This document shows positions 47,336-59,092 of a DNA stretch of 64,000 bases, piece by piece; the stretch's first letter is position 1; each line of letters starts with the position of its first letter. The translations under genes and the position numbers were made by a program. A model generated the notes under the pieces. It had not been told where the DNA came from, did not search any database, and was given only the letters and a program-made list of their open reading frames with translations. Source of the DNA: Carettochelys insculpta (lineage: Eukaryota; Chordata; Testudines; Carettochelyidae); assembly GCF_033958435.1 (NCBI RefSeq), contig NC_134137.1, forward strand, positions 171,691,501 through 171,755,500. Reading direction: 5' to 3'.

Positions 47336-49507
47336 GAGTCTAATATCATGCTCCAATAGCTTGTAAGATGACCTTTTGGCAAGCAGTTTCATTTTACTTG
47401 CAATACCTTGAATGTAAGTAATGTAACAAATCTGTCGCTCCCTTACTCCCGTTTCCCTACACACTACCACCCCAAAGCGCCTCATCCCTGACCTGGAGAA
47501 ATCACCTCTAAGGCAAGAGAGCAGTTTTGTGTCCAAGCCCATTTAATTCTTGGGCTCTCTGCTTGGACTCCCCCCGACACACACACTCCACCAGACTATC
47601 AATTACTGCCAACTGCCTTGGAGGGGTGGATTGTGATGTGGGTGCCTGCCAACTGGAACTAGCCTGAGACCAATTAACTATTTCCTTTTATTAGAAGAAA
47701 GCGAATGCTGAAGTTTGGGGTGGACTACCCACAATCGAGCACTTCAGTAAAGACGTGAATGTAAAAATTGTCCACTGTGCATGAGGTAGGGTGGAAGCAA
47801 ACTACTATATAGCGAAAGACGTAGTCTGTTTTGTGTGCACATTATTGCCCGTGTTATTTATTGCTTCTGTTGATGAAGTATTGAAGTAATGTTTGTGGAA
47901 GAATGTATCCAGAGCTTGCCCCTCCAGCGACCTCAGTGAGCTTTTCCCTGTGTGAGGAGGGAAGACTGAAGCTATAGACCTTGTAAGTGTCTACCTTCAT
48001 ATTGTTGATTTTCATTCATATTCTTCATTCAATGCACAGAACGTTAGCCCTTATCACCTCTGCCTTCAATTTTCTATCTTCATAGCTCACAGGAGAGGCC
48101 AGGGAGGCTGTGAGAAGCTTTGGTGAAAATGGGATTTTGGTCCAGGGTCAGGGCAGGAGCGGGGGTCATGTGAAGGTGACAGGAGGGGCGCTTACCTGTG
48201 CTACTCCCCAGGGGCACACATGGCTCCGCATACACAAGAGCCACCTCCTGCTGCTCTCATTGCCTCTAATTGCAGCCAATGGGAGCAGTGGGGGAGAAAA
48301 GCCACTGCTGTTCCCACAGCTCGGTGTGTGGTGGTGGTGGTGGGGTAGGCATGTGCGTAGGGGTGGGGGGAATTGCCAATTTCCACACACAGAGATGCTT
48401 CCTCCTCCCACCAGGCAGAGTTCCTGGCCAGATCCACTGACATTGTGTGTGGTGGAAAGCCCTGAGCCTTTCAGGCCAAATCTAGGCAAGCCACAGGCTG
48501 GATCTGGCCAGTCCTACATTAACAAAAGCAACACTGAAACAGCATTTCACCACCTCTGCGTTCAGTCCTAAAATAACCCAACGCCAGCCAAAGTTTATTT
48601 GCTACATATCTAGGGAGAGTAGGTGTCCCCCTGAAAATACAGTTTGCTCCTAAAGCCTCTCTCCCTCCCACCTACCTGTCAAAGGTATTCACTTAGCCCT
48701 GCTTAGAATTGCACGCCCACCACAATATCTGTCTACTTTATCTTCCTACCAGCCGGCCTATAAAGAAAATTCCTCAGGATGATTCTGGAACTCCTGAAGT
48801 GGAATAAGATTCTTCAACAGGAAGAAGGGGTGGGTGGGGAGAGAATGTAGCAATTTAACAAAGCTGTAGGGCAAAATTAGTTTGTACTGCTTGAGGTTAC
48901 GTGTTAATATCTTGAATTATGAGTCAGTTCACCCTGAAAATTGCCCCTCCCCACTGTTTTTCCTTGTCCTTTTACACGCCTGTACAATATGTAAGGCTCA
49001 TTAAAGCTGCACTCCTTGAGATGCAAACAGGATCAAAAGGGCCTTTAAGAGACAAATTTAATCTCTGCCCAATATTATCAAGTCTACACATCAAATAGTG
49101 CTTGGAAAAGGAAATATGGCTTTACAGTACCCTCGAGTTCCGCTTTCCTTAACAGAGCTTTCAGATAGATTACAGCACAGCAATGAATATATCTTAAGTA
49201 TCTTGTCTGTGCAGCATTACTATTGAAATCTGTGCATTCTCAGAGTACCATGATAGGTCCCGGTCCAATATCTTGTATCTTCTGAGATTTCCATTCCTGA
49301 CTCTTAAGACTGAAAGGAGATCTCCGGGGGCCAAGAAAGGTCCATCATTCTTAAAGGAAAACAGTAATATGTTGCCTTATGTGAGAATATTTTTGAGATT
49401 TTGGACAGGTTTCTAATGCAACTAGAAAGCACACTGGTTCATTTTACATATTCTTATCACTCAAATTTGCCCTGCAAAACACACAAATACTTCATCTCCT
49501 ATGTTGA
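47336..49507. other. no recognisable feature
   Basis: A GC-rich patch at about 48110-48520 has open frames on both strands, without a domain. The rest is unassigned. Confidence 0.4.
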
Positions 49508-49640
49508 ATAGTAACAGAGAGAAATCCATGCTAGTCTATATACTATCAAAACAAAAAAGCAGTCCAGTAGCACTTTCAAGACTAACAAAATAAATTATAT
49601 TGTTAGTCTTGAAAGTGCTACTGAACGTTTTTTTGTTTTC
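49508..49640. mobile_element. inverted pair of Penelope-like 3' ends
   Basis: 49508-49596 is the family 3' terminus on the minus strand, starting GTAACAGAGAGAAATCC. It is immediately followed by a shorter plus-strand piece (about 49598-49640) of the same terminus. The arms (about 49548-49588 and 49600-49640) form a hairpin. Both carry the variant CTTGAAAGTGC where other copies have CTTTAAAGTGC. Confidence 0.8.
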
Positions 49641-49924
49641 ATTTCCTATGAAAGGTTTTGCCCAATGGAACATAACTGTGAGCTAATGAAATGAACATAT
49701 TCTGAAAAAGTGAATGGCCAAAGGAGCGTCCAACTCAGCCCGCAACCATTTCAAGACTAAATAAGGAATCCTCCAATAATATCCCTCCACATGCAACCTC
49801 TAAATATGTTTTTACTCCACATTGCATTGTGAAGTCTTACCCAGCTTCTATCGAGGCTACTTATGTGGCCCCTACACTGTAATATCTGAGCATCTCCGAA
49901 TCCTTACTTTAACATACCAACATC
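49641..49924. other. no recognisable feature
   Basis: Nothing assigned in this short interval. Confidence 0.45.
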
Positions 49925-50070
49925 CCTGTGTGCTAGTAACTTCACATTGCAGATGGGGAACTAAAGCACAGAGAGGTTAAGTGGCTTGCCTGTAGTCTCA
50001 CTGGGAATCTGGAGCAGAACAGGGACCTGAACCAAGTCCTAGGCTAGCACCCAAACCACTGGAAGCCACG
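49925..50070 (-). repeat. MIR-type SINE fragment
   Basis: On plus it shows GCAGATGGGGAACTAAAGC, then ACAGAGAGGTTAAGTGGC, the MIR core reversed, followed by its tRNA-side sequence (GGACCTGAACC). Confidence 0.7.
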
Positions 50071-50700
50071 ACTTTATTTGGAGCTGGCTCATGCCTGTTG
50101 AGTGCTCCGGTTGAAGTCAGCGGGAATTTGCCTCTGTAGAAAATAAAGGACAACTTAAGTCAATGACACAAGAACTTTGCACAAGAGACAAACACTACAC
50201 CGAAGGTGCGTCTACACTCGAACGCAACGTCGAAGTAGCAAGCGCAACTTCAAAATAGCGTGTGCTGCGTCTACACACGGCACACGCTACTTCAAAGGTG
50301 ACATCAAAGTTAGACGGCGAGACGGTGAAATCGCTATTCCTATCAGAAGATGGGAATAGCACCCTACATCGACGTCTGACATCGACGTAAGATACATATA
50401 GATGTTCTGCATCCTGCTACTTCGAAATAGCGAGGTCCGCCATGGCGGCAATTAGCTGTTAGGCGGAGACGTGCTGTCCAGCCCCTGCAGGGCTCTATGA
50501 TCTCTGCACCCAGAGGTTCTTAAAGCCACATGGATCTGGAAATCCTGTAGCAGGAAGCTGAGACTGTGCAGGCAGCAACCACGCCACGAGGCACCCCTGC
50601 ACTGCTCAGAGACAGCACGTGGCAGCCAGAAAGCCCTCCCCAAGCACCCCCCTAGGGCTTCTGCCCCGGGTCATCCCAGGGCTCCCAGGCATCCAGATAG

Positions 50701-51930
50701 TGGGGCAGGAAGCGGGGTCCCTCCCGGACCAACTTTGAGCTCCGTCACCTGCTGGGGCTCTGGGGTGAGGAGGAGGTGCTCCACGCAATGGGGAACAAGT
50801 GGCAGAACACAGAGGCATTCGCCCAGCTGGCCGAGGGCCTGGCCACCCGGGGTCACCCTTCCCACACTCCTGCCCATGTCAGGAGTAAGGTCAAGAAGTT
50901 GCGGCAGGGTCATGCCCAGGCACAGGACTTGGTCAGCCGGTCTAGGGCTGCCCCCGCCGCTTGCAGCTATTACTGGGAGCTCAGAGCCATCCTGGGCCCC
51001 CGCGACATCTCCTCCCCCCGCCCCCATCCATCCTTGACACCACGGCCAAGGAGCCTCAGCAGGCCTCAGAGCTGGAGTTGGGTCCGGAGCCCAGCCCTGA
51101 ACCCTCCAGGGCCAGAGCTGGGACCATCTACCCCAGCCATGGAGTGGTCCAATGAGGAGGGGGAGCTGGTGATGGACATTCACTCCCGCAGCTCCAGCTG
51201 GGCATCCACCCAACAGGCCCCCCCCCGACCATGGCGGTGGACTGTCAGGTACATACTCCACAGGGCACCCCCCTGCCCCCCGAGCATGGGGCGGGGGCAT
51301 CACATGTGACTGGGGGCCCCCCACATCCCCAGCAGACCCCAGCCTGCCAGGGCCCAGGCAGATCAGGGCCCAGGGATGGTGCCACAGCCACGAGTGCCTG
51401 TCAGCACCCTCACCCATGGACAGTGCCATGCCCCACCCCCTGTGGGAGGGGCCGGACCAGTGGAAGGGGCCAGCCACAGGGCCACTGCACACACCGATGG
51501 GGGACGGAGGATGGGGACCAGATGCCCATGGGGAGATAAGGGGGTGGGCCGTGGGGCAGGGCTTGGTACTCACGGCCTCCCCTCCCCATTTCCCCTGTTT
51601 CTGCAGCCGCACCATCCAATGGCCAGGACAGCATGGCACCATCTGTGGTCCTGGACAGCCTCCCGAGATCCCCGGACCATCACCGCCCAGGGGCACCGCC
51701 AGCATTGGGATGGGCTCACCCCTGCCCCCGCTAGGGCCAGAGGCGCACCACCCATGACCCTGAGGTGGCCACTGCCCTCCTGTGGCAGGCAGACATCATG
51801 GAGCAGAGGCTCCGCGTCGAGGAGTGTGAGGCTGCTTGGCAGGACTTTATGGCCACCTTCATTCATGTGGCCTCCACCTTCAAGGAGCTGGTGGCCTGGC
51901 TGTGCCCCCTGTTGCCTTCTGTGCTGCTCT
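50701..51930 (+). pseudogene. H2 Myb/SANT-like DNA-binding gene
   Basis: This is the counterpart of the H1 Myb gene. An in-frame TAG at 50698-50700 precedes the domain where H1 is open, so the start is lost. The Myb-like region reads TNFELRHLLGLWGEEEVLHA, NKWQNTEAFAQLAEGLATRG and RSKVKKLRQGHAQAQDL, then YYWELRAILGPRDI. A Pro/Ser-rich linker follows, with frames changing at C-rich runs. A GTACAT donor at 51249 and a TTTCTGCAG acceptor ending at 51606 give a 358-bp intron, against 351 bp in H1. Exon 2 ends in a charged helix, QADIMEQRLRVEECEAAW. The domain itself carries no stop. Transposase-binding partner function is inferred from the family. Confidence 0.75.
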
Positions 51931-52389
51931 CCCCGCCACCCCGCCTGATGTCCTGCCTGCCGCCCTGCCTGCCAGCTCTGCAGGGCAGGAGCCCACTAGG
52001 GCCAACAACCAGGCCGAGGACCCACCCTGGCTGTACCTCCCCAGCCTCCCGACCCCTCGCTGGCCTCGCCGGGCACCCTGGCTGACAGGGGGGACCAGAT
52101 ACCCAGACATGGTGGGGGTCACACCCGCCCACCCCCGCCCTGGAATGATGGGCCGATGCCTGGCCTGGCCACGTCTCCCCCATGTATATATTGTCCCCCC
52201 CATATATAGTTATTTTTTATGATGCTGTTCTTATTTTCATGGGCAGAGGTGAGGTCTATGGTTATTTGGCAATGAAGCAATTTTATTTTTCAAAACCCCC
52301 TGTATCCCATGTGCTTTCGGTGGGCGTAGTGTGTGGGTGGTAGGGGCGGTGTGCAGCGGACCCACCAGGGATTGCCTGGGTGGCACTCA

Positions 52390-53719
52390 CTAGGCCCCCT
52401 GGTCAAAGTACTCCGTCAGGGCCTCCCGGACCCAGACACAATCCTGGTGGGCCTGGCGGCTAGAGGCAGCAGCCGGCTGGGGGTAGCCTATTCCGGCCAC
52501 CAGCGCCCAGCCCTGCACGAAGGCCTCCTGCTTGCTTTCCACCAGGTTGTGGAGCATGTAGTAGGCACCCACAACATAGGGGATGTTTGAGAGGTCCACA
52601 TCCAGGTGGGCCAGGAGGCAGCACCACTGGTCCTTCAGGATCCCAAAGGCCCGCTCGACCACGCGGCAGGTATGGTTTAATCGGGTGTTGTAGTGCTCCT
52701 GGCTGGCATTGAGGTGGTCTGTGTAGGGTCACATAAGCCAGGGCTGGAGAGGGTAAGCTGCATCCGCCATGAGGGAGATCCCTGTGGGGGATGTAGGTCC
52801 CTGCCTCCAGCTGGCAGCATAGTCCCAAACAGAAGAACACACGAGCGTCATGGGTACAGCTGGGCCAGCCCACACATGCAACCTGGAAGCGGCCACGGCT
52901 GTTCACCATGGCCTGCAGGACCACGGAGTGATAGCCCTTCCTGTTGATATAGCGCCCGCCACTGTAGTCCAGGGTGCGGATGGGGATGTGCGTCCCATCG
53001 AGGGCCCCAAAGCAATTAGGGAATCCCATGGTGGTGAATCCCTCGACGGCTGTGCCCAGGTCCCCAACTTGGATGACCCTCTGCAGCAGCAGGGCATTGA
53101 GCACACACACCACTTGTGGGGAGGGGACATGGGTGCCTGTGAGGGTATGCAGAGTGCGCTCTGCCCCTGCACCTGGGCCCCCCGCCCCAGGCTCTCCTCC
53201 CTGACCCCCATCCCCCAGTGGTTGCAGGCCCAGGCTTCCTTACCTCCATCATGACAGCCCTGACTGTAGCCTCGCCAATGCCAAACTGGTGTCCCACAGA
53301 GCAGTAGCTGTCTGGAGTGGCCAGCTTCCAGACGGCTATTGCAACCCTCTTCTCCACGGGGAGCACGCACGGCATCCGTGTGTCCTGGTGCCTCAAGGCG
53401 GGGGTGAGCCACCGGCAGAACTCCAGGAAGGTCTGCTGGCTCATGCGGAAGTTCCGCAGCCACTGGTCATCATCCCATTCCCCCATAACCAGGTGCTCCC
53501 ACCAGTTGGTGCTGGAGGGGTTGCTCCAGAGTCGGTGGCACACCCGGCGGGCGGGGGGGGGGTTGGCAGGAGGGCCCGATGGTCTGGGGTGTCCCCTTGT
53601 GCCCCTAGGGAGGGCTCCCCAGCCAGGAGCTGCTGGACAGCCACCCGTGTAGCACCTAGCAGGGCACCTGCCCCACAGGAGGGGGCTTGGAGGGCTTCCA
53701 GCTGGTGCTGGATGTCCAT
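52390..53719 (-). pseudogene. H2 PIF/Harbinger transposase (HARBI1-like)
   Basis: The probable start is ATG 53719 (MDIQHQLEAL), aligned with MDLQH of H1. The frame shifts at the G10 run near 53550. It resumes as CHRLWSNPS, with GEWDDDQWLRNFRM and SVGHQFGIGEATVRAVMMEV ending exon 1 at 53244. GTAAGG follows at 53243. The acceptor reads ACAA where ACAG is expected (53114-53115). Exon 2 begins VVCVLNALLLQRV and carries GALDGTHIPI (first Asp), GRYINRKGYHSV, HDARVF, then, after a frame shift, MADAAYPL (second Asp) and VVERAFGILK (Glu). A TGA at 52729-52731 replaces the Arg of LMRPY in H1. The frame ends normally at 52390 (DQGA, stop). All three catalytic residues are present, but the gene is broken in at least four places. 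Confidence 0.85.
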
Positions 53720-54083
53720 GTCTGCAGGCTCGAGGTCTGCAAGGCTTGTGTCACCAAGACAGGGCTCGTGCAGTGCAGGCTGAGTGTGTCTGGGAGGGGC
53801 CTTTAAGGGAGCGGCCTGCTGCTGCCCTGGAAGGGGTAGTCTGCTCTGTGACCCTATGCGCAGGCTTTCTTGGCCCCTTATTTCAAAGGGGGGTGCTTGT
53901 GTGTAGACGCTCTGCTTATCCTTCTGGGGCAGCTCCTTTCGATGTTCCCCCTCGCTACTTTGACGTTCAACATCAACAGCACCAGCCCCGGAGGACATGT
54001 GGATGATATGCGTCGAAGTAGCCTATTTTGATGTTACTTTGAAATACCCTACTTCGACGTAGTGTCCTAGTGTAGAGGTAGCC

Positions 54084-54841
54084 AGAATGAAGTTTCACCG
54101 GCATCTAATTTTTTTTCATTAGTCCAAACATGTGACTTTCCAAATGTGTCCAATCTCTCCCATGCCAATCACCATGGCATTTGAGTACCAGACAAAACAA
54201 GATAAATTCAGCATGCAAAATTAGCTTTAGGTTCTATCTGAACATCAGCAACAGAGATGGTGAATTTCTCTCCACTTTTTCTTTCTCTCATCCCTTCTTG
54301 TTCCTCCTTCTGGTCTAATTTTATCACTTTCTTTTTACAGCTGTTAGGCATTGAAAAAAAATAAAATAAAAGCAATGGGGAATGATTAAAGACACATACG
54401 TTTTCCCAGTCATAGTTTAAGGCAGTGTTTTGAAAATCAGTGTAGGCTAGTGACAATTGCAAAGGGACAGGCGGAAGTGACATGGAATGGAGTATTCAGA
54501 GCCATTTCAGCAGACAAAGAAAGATCCTGCTGCATAAGAACAGCCTGTCTTGAGGAGCAGCCACAGTTTGACAAAGTGTAATTGACAAATTATCATAGAT
54601 TCTTGCTCTGTAATGCCATTAACCATGACTAATTCTTCAGACCACTATGGATGTAACAAAGGGATCAATTAAACCCTCATCAGCTGTGGCAGATTAAATT
54701 GTCACACTAATAAGACCAAGGTTTTTCATTCATCACTGGATGATTCGTAAGTGGGATTCTGGTGTAGATGTTTATATTACAAGATCACTTTAAAATAGAT
54801 TAGGCCAGTGTTCACAACCCTTCTGCAAGGTAAAGAATAGT
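54084..54841. other. no recognisable feature
   Basis: AT-rich and unassigned. Confidence 0.45.
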
Positions 54842-55264
54842 TACAGGTTGCACCTCTCAAAACCGGAATTCCCTCATCCGGCAGGACCATGGATGTTACT
54901 GGATCAGACACTCCTGGCTGGAACATAGGTAGGAGAGGTGCCAGCAGCTGGGAGCCCTGCTTGGTGGGATCCCAGTGGCAAGGGGGCTGGAGGCTCTGTG
55001 CAGGGGATGCCAGGGGCTTGTGTCGCTGGTGCTGGCTCCCTGTATGGGGCGTGTGCCGGCCTCCTAGGGGCCAACAGCTGAGAATGCAGCACTGAAGGGC
55101 TGTAGCCAGTGGTGTCAGCCCAGCAGGCCAAAGGTAAGGGGTCCACCAGGGCTGGTAGTGAGCAGGGAGGGGTGGCGAAGCAGGGTACTTCCCTTCGTCC
55201 AGCAAATACCCTCATTCGGGACCAATCAGGTCCTGAAGGTGCTGGATGAGGGAGGCGCAACTTG
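54842..55264. mobile_element. Tc1/mariner-like miniature element, copy 2
   Basis: The left end CAGGTTGCACCTCTC and the reversed right end GCAAGTTGCGCCTCCCTCAT pair imperfectly and share the CAGGTTGNACCTCT core of copy 1 at 21582. TA precedes it; the right flank is mutated. Repeated ATCCGGCA/TCCAGCA words sit inside each end. It is larger than copy 1 through a GC-rich middle. Confidence 0.6.
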
Positions 55265-57272
55265 CATCATGCTCCTTTTACAGGTGGAGATCTTTGGCCC
55301 GGACAGAGTTAAGTAAAATGCCCATTGTGCCACAGGAATTGTCTTCATGAGCAGATCCAGCAACCGAATTCTAATCTCCTGAGTCCCTATCCAGTGCTTT
55401 GCCCACATGACTGTTCCTCCTGCCACTCCTGCCTTCTTCCTAGACAGCTAGTCTGGCTCATTATCTGGCCCTTCCTGCAGCTGTCTGCAAGAACAGGTCA
55501 TAACATAGAGGCCTGCAGACAGCAGCAGAAGCCTGCCAGCCCCGTCTTTTTTCCACATTCTGGTGCCACACACAGCTCAGTTTTGTGTCGACACACCAAT
55601 GCGTGCGCTCCCCACTCAGCAGCATGTAGCTCTCTCATGAGTAGGAGCAGAGAGGATGGGGTGCGGCAAGGGAGGGAGAAGATTCAGCAAAACATAAAGG
55701 AGGAAGAAAGCAGCAATGAAAAAGGCGTCAAAGACGACGAGGAAACAGGTCAGAGGGACAAATTTGATGGTGAAAGAGAGATGGGGCCAGTTGTGTGAGG
55801 ATGTGGTGCTAGCAGAAGGCTGGGAACCTTTGGCAGAACTAGGTACTATTGATAGAATCCCAGTTCAGCGACAGTCTCTCTCTCAAAAATACTCTCCTCA
55901 TGGGAAATAACTAAGATCTCTGCCCTGCCGCAAGGAGCTTGAAAATCCGTCCCTCAGCGTCGTCACCTACAGTTCAGCTGCAAACCCTGCATGTAATGGG
56001 AACCACTCAGGCTCGCTGCTCAGGGTGAGGGGCAGGTGCCCGAGGGCCAGGCATTTCAAAGGGGGCCAGAACTCTGGACACTTCTACTTTGGCAGCAGCA
56101 GCAGCTGGAGCTCCGGGCCCCTTGGAAGTGCCAGTGGAACTACTCTGCGTGGCTGTGGGGGGCCCAACGCTGTGATTCCAGTGCTGCTAAGGGTGACTGC
56201 CCTAGGCCCCGTCCCTTCTGAGGGTCTGGAGCCAGACTCCCCTCCCGTTTTGCCCCCGGCTTGTGGTGTCTGTTGGTCCTGCTGAAACCACTCCAAGCCA
56301 GGCGGTGCATCAGCTTCCCCTGTACCCATAACTCCAGCACCTACAAAACTTACTGACTTCAAGGAGGCCATGGAGTTTAACCAGTCAAACTGTTAAGCTG
56401 ACGTCTACCTGCTTCTGTGAATGGTTGAACTCTGCCTAGCGTCCACCTGCTGGCTCCACTCCTAGGGCTGCTCCTAGCTGCCAGCCTGGTACATGGGGCT
56501 CTGCTACCACCACACTAGGGGTTTTGGGGACACCTACCATACTAGCATCCCTGCACACTCAGCTGGTGCCCCATGCCATCCCCACAGCCTGCAGCTTCCT
56601 GGCCTCCAGCTGATGGCCCCGTGCCCGGGACTCTGCTTTCCCATGCTGGGATACCTGCTGGAGACAGCTGGGGCTGGCAGCTGGGACCCTGCACTTTTCT
56701 GCCAGTGCTTGAGTCTCAGGTGAAGGGAAGGCACCCAGGGGCACCCCTCCAGCACCCAGCTATAGCCCCACATAAACATTTAACCATGTAACTGACAGGG
56801 CAGCTGACAGACTTGCCCGGCTCCTGGGCAAGGGGGGGGCGGGGCAAGCTCTGCGCTTATGGAAGGGGCAGGACCGGGGCAGTCAGCTGTCTGCACCACC
56901 CAGACCACATCACACTGCCCCCTCTCACAAAGCTGCCCAGAGAGCTGTGTGCGGTGCTCCAGGGGCAATTTAAAGGGCTAGGGCTAAGGTGGCTGCCAGG
57001 AGCCCCGGGCCCTTTTGAATTGCTGGGCCTCAGGTGAGTTGTCCCCTTTGCTTCCCCTCCCCCAGCAGACCCGCTGATAGAACCTCGATCGGTTCAGTTA
57101 GTTATGGCACGGTTACAGTTTTTGTAAGTTTTTTACATCCCTACTCTTGCATTGAAAGACTGCAGGGCCAGGATTTAAAAATGCCATTTCTGCAATGGAG
57201 TTGCAGGGGGTGGGGGAGAGAAGGAAATGGCTATTACCCTATGAATATGTAACAAAAGAGGAATGTGGCCTA
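55265..57272. other. no recognisable feature
   Basis: GC-rich frames at 56025-57050 overlap on both strands, as composition alone would give. No domain or exon structure recognised. Confidence 0.4.
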
Positions 57273-57280
57273 AACACACA

Positions 57281-57331
<51 letters not shown>
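57273..57331. repeat. (CA)n(GA)n microsatellite
   Basis: About 13 CA units pass into about 15 GA units. Confidence 0.95.
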
Positions 57332-57334
<3 letters not shown>

Positions 57335-57387
57335 CAGAACAGCACTGCCCTCAAGCGGCTGCCGTGAAAATACCTTGTTTGTGGTAA

Positions 57388-58765
57388 ACAGTCGCAGAGG
57401 GGTCGCTGTGTTAGACCACAGCATCACAAACAGCAAGCAGGCCTGGAGCACGTTAAAGACAAACACATTTATTGGGTGGGTAACACCCACTTATTCAGAT
57501 TACTGGGGCAGACAATTAGAATTCAGGGTTTATAAAGCAGGGCTGGGGGAAGGAGGAAGGGAGAAAAAGAGGGGTGGTACCTGTCACTAGTAGAACCAGT
57601 GGAGGAAACAAATTAAGTTAAGTAGGATGTGTGCCCTTCCTGTGAATATCAACAGTGGAGAAATTGCCCTTATAGTGCATAAGAAAACTGAGCCCTCTGT
57701 TAAGACCATTTAAACGTGTCAAATTTTCAGATGAATTCCATTTCAAATACCTTCCTCTGCAAACATTTGGCAAAATTCCCTTATAAAACAATGGCTACTT
57801 TTAAATCCATTATTGAATGTCCAGGATGGTAAAAGTGGTCCCCTGCAAGTTTGTGTGTATTCCTATTCCTGATGTCAAATTTATGCCCATTCATCCTTTG
57901 GGGCAGAGACTGTCTGGTTTGTTCAATGCACATGGCAGGGGGGCATTGCTGGCACATGATGGCATATATCACATTAGTGAATGTGCATGTGTATAGTGTG
58001 GCTTACATGGTTAGATCCACTGATGGTGTCACTAGTATAGATAAGCAGATGGAGCTGGCAACAGGCTGTGTTGCAGGGATAGGTTCCTGGGTTAGTGTTT
58101 CTGTGGTATGGTTGGTGGCTGCTGGTGAGTGTTTCTGTGAGGTTGAGGGGCTGTCAGTAGGAAAGGACAAGCCTATCAAAGGCATGAGAGTAAGGGCTCA
58201 TGTTCCAGTATAGGTTGTCAACGATGCACTGGAGGGGTTTAAGTCGAGGGCTGTAGGTGTTCTCTTATTTTCTTTGTGGGCCTGTCACGAAGTAGGTGAC
58301 TTCTGGGTACTTGTCTGGCTCTGTCAATATGTTTCTTTATTTCCCCAGGTGAGTAATTAAGTTTTACAAATGCTTGATAAAGATCGTGTAGATTATTGAC
58401 TGGTCAGGGGGTTGGAGCAGATACAGTTTTATCTTAGGGTTTGGCTGTAGACAACAGATCATGTAGATAACAAAGAGGTCATCCATGTAGCCCAAGTAGA
58501 AAAGTGGTGCTAGAGGACAGGAATTGAGGAAACATTGTTCTAGGTCAGCCATAAAAGTTTTGGCATATTGTAGGGCCATGCCAGTGACCATAGCTCAGCC
58601 ACCAGCTGTGCCATGGCATCTTAGTGGATGGTGTTCCTGACATCTTGTAGTTTGTCTTCATGTGGAATATTGGTGTAAAGAGCTTCTACATCCATGGTGG
58701 TGAGATGGTGTCTCCAGAAAGATTACAGATGTTCTGTAGTTTCCTCAGGAAGACAATGTATATTT
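57388..58765 (-). mobile_element. Penelope-like element, copy D (diverged subfamily)
   Basis: On minus it starts within the reverse transcriptase at about 58765 and runs to a 3' end near 57388. That end differs from copies A-C (ACAGCGACCCCTCTGCGAC, with CATTTATTGGGTGGG on plus). The coding plan is the same as in PLE-A. It represents a second, older or distinct lineage. Confidence 0.75.
57781..58720 (-). pseudogene. PLE-D reverse transcriptase / endonuclease remnant
   Basis: Pieces in order on minus are: a VEALYTNIPHED-like segment (58700-58650), ALQYAKTFMADLEQCF (58591 onward), the catalytic loop YMDDLFVIYM near 58480, a thumb region in broken frames, and an endonuclease part at 57972-57781 with YAIMCQQCPPAMCIEQT, QRMNGHKFDI and DHFYHPGHSIMDLK. 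The YMDD loop is intact here, unlike A and B, but stops and shifts are frequent and the frame is dead. Confidence 0.75.
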
Positions 58766-59089
58766 GTATGTTTCTTTCCTCGCACCTGTTTCTAAAGAAG
58801 CAGATGCCAGACCCAGCTAGATAAGTTGAGTGATAGTTTTGATCCAGTACAGCAACTCCTACACAGGACTATCAGAACAAAGAAACCTAAGACTTTCGTG
58901 TGAATTCTCCTATATTATTGATGATCAGGCTGGTACTTATTTTGAAAAGCAAAGGGGCATGACTCCACTCAGGGAACCAAAGATGAAAAGGGAAGCCAAG
59001 CTAATGTGGTGAACAAAACATGGCAAAATAGAAGGATAAGGAGATAATTGTGTCTTGGTAAAAGTAGGAGGCACTTACAATCTAAACTC
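58766..59089. other. no recognisable feature
   Basis: Unassigned. TTA at 59090-59092 is the target duplication of the next element. Confidence 0.5.
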
Positions 59090-59092
59090 TTA

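Larger units (their letters stand above)
50205..54083. mobile_element. PIF/Harbinger element H2, uninterrupted
   Basis: The left end GGTGCGTCTACACTCG and the reversed right end GGCTACCTCTACACTAGG are imperfect inverted repeats. The flanks (CGAA and AGAA) do not give a clean 3-bp duplication. A Myb/SANT gene on plus and a HARBI1-like transposase on minus converge, as in H1. The 3.88-kb length is near that of H1 without its CR1. The ends differ from H1 but match the miniature elements at 9574 and 59093. Both terminal regions are rich in TTCGAA/ACGTCGAAGT words. Both genes are damaged. Confidence 0.85.

Noticed and set aside
50671..51705. 344-residue minus-strand frame
   Set aside because: It is antisense to the H2 Myb gene, Gly/Pro/Trp-rich with no domain, and explained by composition.
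54080..54090. Three-base target duplication for H2
   Set aside because: The flanks read CGAA and AGAA; a 3-bp duplication directly abutting both ends does not match.
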